Shown here piece after piece: positions 21,973 to 26,548 of a DNA stretch of 26,548 nt. The notes beneath the pieces were generated by a model, which made no database searches, was not told the DNA's origin, and was given only the letters and a program-made list of their open reading frames with translations. The stretch is from NCBI GenBank assembly GCA_011322515.1, contig DRMS01000051.1:1-26548 (forward strand), read 5' to 3'. Each line of letters begins with the position of its first letter. Position 1 is the stretch's first letter. Source of the DNA: Leucothrix mucor (GTDB lineage: Bacteria; Pseudomonadota; Gammaproteobacteria; Thiotrichales; Thiotrichaceae). The translations under genes were made by a program, and so were the position numbers.

Positions 21973-23376
21973 CTATTTGCGCGCCTCAGCAATCCGCGCC
22001 CTCACCTGCCTAGGCGCAGTCCCACCCAAATGATCACGCGCTGCAACTGAACCTTCTAATGTCAGCACATTAAACACATCATCTGTGATTACTTCTGAGA
22101 ATTGCTGCAATTCTTGTAAGCTCATTTCACTCAGGTCTTTGGAAGTTTCCACCCCATAAGCAACGGCTTTACCAACAACTTCATGCGCGTCTCTAAAAGG
22201 CATCTCTTTACCCACTAAATAATCCGCCAAATCCGTTGCGGTGGAAAAGCCTTGCATTGCCGCTTTGCGCATATTATCGGCTTTCACTTCTACATGTGGC
22301 ATCATATCGGCATAGGCGCGCAAACAGCCTAGCAACGTGTCCACCGTGTCAAATAGCGGCTCTTTATCTTCTTGATTATCTTTATTATAGGCTAGTGGTT
22401 GCGCCTTCATTAACGTTAGTAATGAAATTAAATTCCCATTAACCCGTCCCGTTTTACCCCGTATTAACTCGGGGACATCGGGGTTTTTCTTTTGCGGCAT
22501 AATGGATGAGCCTGTACAAAAGCGATCAGGTAGATTAATAAAGTCAAATTGTGCCGAAGTCCATAGCACCAATTCCTCAGAGAAGCGTGATAGATGCGTC
22601 ATAATCAGCGTTGCAGCAGCAGTAAACTCAATCGCAAAGTCACGATCACTCACCGCATCTAATGAATTGTTAGCAGGACGGTCAAAACCAAGCAGTTCTG
22701 CGGTATAGGCACGATCAATAGGATAGGTCGTGCCTGCTAGCGCAGCAGCACCTAAGGGCATAATATTAACGCGTTTACGGCAATCTTGCAGACGCTCATT
22801 ATCACGCACTAGCATTTCATACCATGCCAGCATATGATGTCCAAAGGTAATCGGTTGTGCGACTTGTAGGTGAGTAAACCCTGGTAGGATAGTATCAGCT
22901 TCACGCTCAGCGACATCTAACAGAGCTAGTTGTAAGCGCTTTAATTCACCACAAATCAAGTCAATTTGTTCACGCAACCATAAGCGAATGTCAGTGGCTA
23001 TCTGATCATTTCTAGAACGCCCCGTATGTAATTTTTTCCCTGCAAGCCCAATACGCTCCGTTAAATTGGCTTCAATATTCATATGAATATCTTCTAAAGA
23101 GATTGACCAATTTATCTTTCCTTCCTCAATTTCGACCAGTATATCATCCAACCCCTGATGAATATCCTGCATTTCTTGCGCTGTTAAAAGCCCCACCTTT
23201 TCGAGCATCTGGGCATGCGCTTTAGAACCACTAATATCATGTTTATAAAGGCGTTGATCAAATTGTATTGAGGCTGTGAAGGCCTCCACGAAAGCATCCG
23301 TACTTTCGGAGAAACGACCTCCCCAAAGCTTTGTATCTGGTTGATCTTTCATATTTTCATTGTTTCTATTTGACAT
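21973..23376 (-). CDS. argH: argininosuccinate lyase
   Basis: 467 residues. It splits argininosuccinate into arginine and fumarate, the last step of arginine synthesis. Family motifs: LWGGRFSE near the N-terminus, HTGRSRNDQIATD, GFTHLQVAQPITFGHH, and the fumarase/ASL signature GSSIMPQKKNPDVPE with the catalytic serine loop. The usual length is about 460, so the start may be M9 at 23352 (MKDQPDTKLWGGRF); neither start has a strong ribosome site. It is divergent from the algZ/algR-type pair, an arrangement known from Pseudomonas. Its 3' end lies beside a possible mobile element. Confidence 0.96.
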   Translation of the reverse strand: MSNRNNENMKDQPDTKLWGGRFSESTDAFVEAFTASIQFDQRLYKHDISGSKAHAQMLEKVGLLTAQEMQDIHQGLDDILVEIEEGKINWSISLEDIHMNIEANLTERIGLAGKKLHTGRSRNDQIATDIRLWLREQIDLICGELKRLQLALLDVAEREADTILPGFTHLQVAQPITFGHHMLAWYEMLVRDNERLQDCRKRVNIMPLGAAALAGTTYPIDRAYTAELLGFDRPANNSLDAVSDRDFAIEFTAAATLIMTHLSRFSEELVLWTSAQFDFINLPDRFCTGSSIMPQKKNPDVPELIRGKTGRVNGNLISLLTLMKAQPLAYNKDNQEDKEPLFDTVDTLLGCLRAYADMMPHVEVKADNMRKAAMQGFSTATDLADYLVGKEMPFRDAHEVVGKAVAYGVETSKDLSEMSLQELQQFSEVITDDVFNVLTLEGSVAARDHLGGTAPRQVRARIAEARK

Positions 23377-23613
23377 AGGAGTATTCAGTTTCTAGCAAGA
23401 TGATTGTGCTATATTTAACAAAAGATAAACGTCGCAATAAAAAAGATAGAGCGCATCAATAAACAGCCGAATAGAATAGTCGGTAGTGTTAATCTGACTG
23501 ATGAAGTATCTATTTTGCTTAATAATAACAATAATGAAGTGAAGGAATTGTAGGCTTTGTGAAACTCATTCAGGAGTTTTTTGTAACCTGCCAATAGCTT
23601 TCATGGATTATCG

Positions 23614-24675
23614 ATGATAAATAAACTTATGTCACTAGCTGCTACTAAAAAGTTAGGTTATCTGCCCAACTTATGTTCCTTTCGCACCTTACTGAGCGGT
23701 ATGGTTGCAGCCGAAGTTTTGGCAATTATTCTAGCACTTGCCAGTGCATCAGATACTTATACTGCTGCCTTTATCAAGCTGGGTTATACCTCATTATTTG
23801 TACAATGGGTTGTCTTATCCGCATCACTTTTTATGTGCATGCTATCGCGCCTACTGAAAAAACAAAATGTACTAAATCTAACCATTAGTGTCACAATAAT
23901 TGTTGCCTTTTTTACTATCTGTGCATCCATATTAACCGTAATGGCCGATAGCTATCAAACAACAGGCATTATCCAATATTGGGATGCTCCTTTTACGGCG
24001 CGAAATAGCTTTATTGGTGTGGTGGTCACGCTGCTTATTCTGCGCTATTTATACATACAAGATAATCATTCAGAGCGCGTCAAAGCTGACTCTGGAGCAA
24101 AGTATGATGCATTGCAATCGCGTATGCGCCCACACTTTTTATTCAATAGTTTAAATACTATCGCGCAATTAATTTATCAAGACCCCAAAAATGCTGAAGA
24201 AGCCTTATTGGATTTAGCCGATATTTTCCGCACCACATTAGACACCAGAACACGCATTACCTTGAAGGAAGAATTAGACGTAACACTGCGTTACCTACGC
24301 ATGGAAGGTCTACGTCTAGGTAAAAAAAGACTCAATATAGTCTGGGATATGGATCGCAATACCTTGCCTTTCAATATGCTAATCCCTCCCTTACTCCTAC
24401 AACCCTTGGTAGAAAATGCTATTTACCACGGTGTTCAACCGCGCAAAGAAGGCGGAACACTAGGGATCAGTTTATATGATGCAGGAAAATACCTAGAAAT
24501 AGTGGTCACTAATCCAATACCACCTGATGGTACTAATTCTCACCAAAAGGGCAACCATATTGCTCAAGAAAATTTAAAAAAGAGATTGAAATTAGCCTAC
24601 GGCACACGCGCAAATCTAAAAATAACAAAATCTGCGCATCAATACCGTGTCGCCTTTACTATTCCGAAGGAGTAA
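23614..24675 (+). CDS. algZ: LytS/AlgZ-type sensor histidine kinase
   Basis: 353 residues. Four membrane helices lie in about residues 30-150. A His_kinase domain follows with RMRPHFLFNSLNTIAQL (H174), the hallmark of the LytS/AlgZ/FimS group, which lacks the normal H-box. The ATPase part includes PPLLLQPLVENAIYHGVQP. The partner is the LytTR regulator that starts 6 bases after its stop. In Pseudomonas aeruginosa AlgZ/AlgR controls twitching and alginate; here the family and place beside argH support the name but not those targets. GGAT lies just before the ATG at 23614. Confidence 0.9.
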   Translation: MINKLMSLAATKKLGYLPNLCSFRTLLSGMVAAEVLAIILALASASDTYTAAFIKLGYTSLFVQWVVLSASLFMCMLSRLLKKQNVLNLTISVTIIVAFFTICASILTVMADSYQTTGIIQYWDAPFTARNSFIGVVVTLLILRYLYIQDNHSERVKADSGAKYDALQSRMRPHFLFNSLNTIAQLIYQDPKNAEEALLDLADIFRTTLDTRTRITLKEELDVTLRYLRMEGLRLGKKRLNIVWDMDRNTLPFNMLIPPLLLQPLVENAIYHGVQPRKEGGTLGISLYDAGKYLEIVVTNPIPPDGTNSHQKGNHIAQENLKKRLKLAYGTRANLKITKSAHQYRVAFTIPKE

Positions 24676-24680
24676 ATAAT

Positions 24681-25424
24681 ATGCCAATGAACGTACTAGT
24701 CGTCGATGATGAAGAACTAGCAAGGCAGAGAATTCACAGTTTATTAGACGAAAACTCAGATTATAAGATTTGTGCAGAAGCAGAAAACGGCGCTGAAGCA
24801 CTGATGATGGTAGAACGTCATCAACCTGATTTGATATTACTGGACATATCCATGCCTGTCATGGATGGACTAGAGGTTGCAAAACACCTCTCTAGTATGC
24901 CAAATCCACCAGCCGTCATATTCACCACAGCGTATGGAGAGTATGCACTAGAAGCATTTTCAACTAAAGCAACGGGATATCTAATGAAACCTATAAGACA
25001 AGAACAATTATTAAAAAGTCTTGAGCAAGCAAAATCTTTAAACCGCGTTCAACGGACAGAAATTTTAGACGATAACGAAGACACAGGACCAGCACGTAAG
25101 CATATTTGTGCGCGTATGCGTGGAAATTTGGAGCTAATTCCAATCGAAGACGTGTATTACTTCCAAGCAGATCAGAAATACGTAACAGTACGTCATAAAA
25201 AAGGCGAAGTGATTATTGAAGAATCATTGAAATCTTTAGAGTCTGACCTTTCACAACGTTTTATTCGCATTCACCGCAATGCATTAGTCGCAAAAAGCCG
25301 TATTACAGGCTTGGCTAAAACACCGATTGGGCGAGTGCGTGTTACCATCGACCAGATTGAAGATGAGTTAGAAGTAAGTCGTCGTCATGTGGCTGAAATT
25401 CGTCGTTTTGTGCGTAATCGTTAA
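24681..25424 (+). CDS. algR: LytTR response regulator (AlgR-like)
   Basis: 247 residues (AlgR 248). The receiver has D9/D10, phosphoacceptor D55 (LILLDISMPVMDG), T near FTTAYGEYALEAF and K in YLMKPIR. The LytTR DNA-binding domain covers about 140-240 (IPIEDVYYFQADQKYVTV, then FIRIHRNALVAKSRI). AAGGAG overlaps the end of the kinase gene and sits well for the ATG at 24681, so the pair is coupled. It probably regulates surface motility or polysaccharide genes, by analogy with AlgR. A terminator follows directly; no hemC gene follows as it does in Pseudomonas. Confidence 0.93.
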   Translation: MPMNVLVVDDEELARQRIHSLLDENSDYKICAEAENGAEALMMVERHQPDLILLDISMPVMDGLEVAKHLSSMPNPPAVIFTTAYGEYALEAFSTKATGYLMKPIRQEQLLKSLEQAKSLNRVQRTEILDDNEDTGPARKHICARMRGNLELIPIEDVYYFQADQKYVTVRHKKGEVIIEESLKSLESDLSQRFIRIHRNALVAKSRITGLAKTPIGRVRVTIDQIEDELEVSRRHVAEIRRFVRNR

Positions 25425-25468
25425 ACCCCTTTAGGGATATGCTTACTCCCTAAATACTTCACACTTTT

Positions 25469-25495
25469 AAGGCTGCCATTTTGGTGGCCTTTTTT
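25469..25495 (+). terminator. intrinsic terminator of the algZ/algR-type operon
   Basis: AAGGCTGCCA pairs with TGGTGGCCTT (one G-U position) over a TTT loop, followed by a run of T. It lies 45 bases after the algR-type stop. Confidence 0.8.
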
Positions 25496-25529
25496 CATAC
25501 ATTCACGATAGTAAATCTCTCAACCTATG

Positions 25530-25679
25530 TTAAGGTCATATCGTTACCCATAAGTCTGTAAGATTCACCATATAAGGCTCTTAAAAAAGAACAATATCTT
25601 TGTTTTTTAGCACTAAGAACAGTGAAACAAGTACTGACAAAATCAGTGATCATACTTATGAGTAACGATATGATATTAA
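25530..25679. repeat. 150-bp element with 27-bp inverted ends (MITE-like)
   Basis: The left end carries TCATATCGTTACCCATAAGT; the inverted right end reads the same with one change in its 19-base core (25537-25555 against 25654-25672). Both ends extend outward to TTAA. Nothing inside codes. It lies in the 510-base gap between the algR-type gene and the repeat protein. No sequence similarity to the GGAAG or GGCTACC elements is seen. Confidence 0.6.
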
Positions 25680-25763
25680 GATCGTAAATAACGTATTAAA
25701 CCTCTCGCATTTCGTACCTCAACACCAGCCATCCTGCCTAAGGAATTTGAACGCATAACCAAT

Positions 25764-25878
25764 ACCTTCGCTAAATCCAAACTATAGGGTGGATAAGTGT
25801 AACGCATCCATCACAACTTGTTGATTTTGGTGGATGCACTATCGTTTATCCACCCTACAGATCACGATTGGCGAAGGT
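25764..25878. repeat. TAGGGTGGATAA palindromic repeat
   Basis: TAGGGTGGATAAGTGTAACG (from 25785) pairs with the TATCGTTTATCCACCCTA segment ending near 25857, enclosing GCATCCA and TGGATGC. Outer arms ACCTTCGC (25764-25771) and GCGAAGGT (25871-25878) extend the symmetry. The TAGGGTGGATAAG / CATCCACC pattern is a dispersed repeat that I know from many proteobacterial genomes. Confidence 0.75.
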
Positions 25879-25934
25879 CTTAATAACAGGACTTATTTTA
25901 ATTATAATTTTAGAGGGTGGTTATATAATATTAC

Positions 25935-26548
25935 TTATTTATCGACCACCAGTGTTTCACCTTTTTTAATAGTAATTTCAAAAGGTTCAAACACAGGACT
26001 ACTACTAGGCTTGATCATATAATTACCAGCCTGTAGTGCTTGTGCATGTTTGCCACTGTGATAAGTAACTTTAGTATCTCCTTTGTAAATATCCCAAAGA
26101 TCATCACCAGCCCAGTTGAATAGGAGTGTACCGCCTAAATCAACAACTTTCTTTTCACCTTTTTTAATCGTGACCTCAAAGGGTTCAAAAATAGGATTAC
26201 TACTAGGTTTGATCGTATAAGTACCAGCCTGTAGTGCTTGTGCATGTTTGCCACTGTGATAAGTAACTTTAGTATCTCCTTTGTAAATATCCCAAAGATC
26301 ACCACCAGCCCAGTTGAATACTAATGCCCCCATCCCCTTACTTTTTTTAACGGTTTTAATTTTTACAGCATTTTTATCTGTTTTACATTTTTCCAACTGA
26401 TTTATCCGTTTTTTAGATTCTTGCTCTGGCAATTTCGACCCAATTTCCTTCGACATACACCAATCAAAATGTGTCGCATATTCTGTCGTCCAAAACTTAC
26501 CTTCAAAACCACATTCTTCTTCAATATCTATCTGTTCTTGTTTTACCG
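25935..26548 (-). CDS. protein with two near-identical C-terminal repeats, 3' part (5' end beyond the window)
   Basis: The frame stays open to the window edge, so the ATG at 26456 need not be the start; about 30 more residues are readable upstream (GFEGKFWTTEYATHFDWC). The last 130 residues are two copies of a 66-residue unit: LFNWAGDDLWDIYKGDTKV, TYHSGKHAQALQAG, then IKPSS, FEPFEITIKKGE. The units share a 79-base stretch without a difference (from about 26025 and 26223), pointing to recent duplication or gene conversion. The pattern of short strands with YxIKP and a final KKGE resembles beta-sandwich regulatory-like domains seen in von Willebrand A-type and other envelope proteins, but I cannot assign it. 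A basic KKSK linker joins the repeats to the upstream part, which has the motif HFDWC. Confidence 0.75.
   Translation of the reverse strand, partial: VKQEQIDIEEECGFEGKFWTTEYATHFDWCMSKEIGSKLPEQESKKRINQLEKCKTDKNAVKIKTVKKSKGMGALVFNWAGGDLWDIYKGDTKVTYHSGKHAQALQAGTYTIKPSSNPIFEPFEVTIKKGEKKVVDLGGTLLFNWAGDDLWDIYKGDTKVTYHSGKHAQALQAGNYMIKPSSSPVFEPFEITIKKGETLVVDK

Noticed and set aside
23603..23617. Four-codon frame (MDYR) whose stop overlaps the algZ-type start
   Set aside because: It has no ribosome site of its own and such short frames arise by chance; the GGAT within it more likely serves the kinase gene.
23614..25424. Alginate control by the AlgZ/AlgR-like pair
   Set aside because: No alginate genes are in the window; the family is used for many surface traits.
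25834..26022. 62-residue plus-strand frame near the right edge
   Set aside because: It starts inside the TAGGGTGGATAA palindrome and ends antisense to the repeat-protein gene; it has no ribosome site.
1..26548. Defence island, CRISPR array or prophage
   Set aside because: No Cas, restriction, toxin-antitoxin or phage genes are visible, and the repeats are inverted-end elements without regular spacers.

Overview
The window looks like chromosomal DNA of an AT-rich gammaproteobacterium. The engB - cytochrome c4 - dsbA cluster, pilS/pilR preceded by a small zinc-ribbon membrane protein, and argH divergent from an algZ/algR-type pair are arrangements known from Pseudomonas and from methane- and sulfur-oxidising gammaproteobacteria. 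I cannot name the genus. No rRNA, tRNA, CRISPR array or transposase gene is visible.

Layout. 1-2352 (minus): a signalling locus with an Hpt phosphotransfer protein, a small exported protein, an OmpR-type regulator and the 5' part of a 7TMR-DISM receptor that runs off the left edge. 2461-3891 (plus): exonuclease I. 4132-5862 (minus): a DsbA-like lipoprotein and cytochrome c4, separated by a clear terminator. 6251-6856 (plus): engB. 7256-16011 (minus): a KPS-type capsule export block (kpsS-like gene, small lipoprotein, kpsM, kpsT, kpsE, kpsD-like gene), followed in the same direction by a CbpA-type J-protein and a single-PDZ HtrA protease. 16286-19564 (minus): pilR, pilS and the zinc-ribbon protein. 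19756-20496 (minus): thiD. 20744-21121 (plus): a DUF4087-type exported protein. 21973-23376 (minus): argH. 23614-25424 (plus): algZ/algR-type two-component pair. 25935-26548 (minus): 3' part of a protein with two nearly identical 66-residue repeats.

The most striking content is non-coding. A family of about 160 bp elements (called GGAAG elements here) has about 25-bp inverted ends, GGAAGTTCCAAGYAATGA inward. It occurs as four bounded copies (3957-4072, 11114-11448, 19598-19756, 21257-21519) plus one degraded copy near 8411-8530. All four bounded copies are flanked by matching 3-bp direct repeats of the form TNA. The copy at 11114-11448 contains a second element with GGCTACC ends and an 8-bp target duplication. 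That second element also occurs alone at 21610-21753 with a perfect 8-bp duplication, and it carries in turn a CCCTTCGAC-type hairpin. A different hairpin of that last type sits inside the GGAAG copy at 21257-21519. The elements are therefore nested up to three deep and non-autonomous, and the insertion order can be read from the sequence. They settle at gene 3' ends: one forms the present thiD stop codon, and another begins a few bases after the kpsE stop, inside the capsule operon.

The functional themes are surface polysaccharide export with envelope quality control (KPS proteins, HtrA, J-protein, DsbA) and surface or adhesion signalling (PilSR, AlgZR-like, DISM/Hpt/OmpR relay). The links between these modules are inferred from gene order only.
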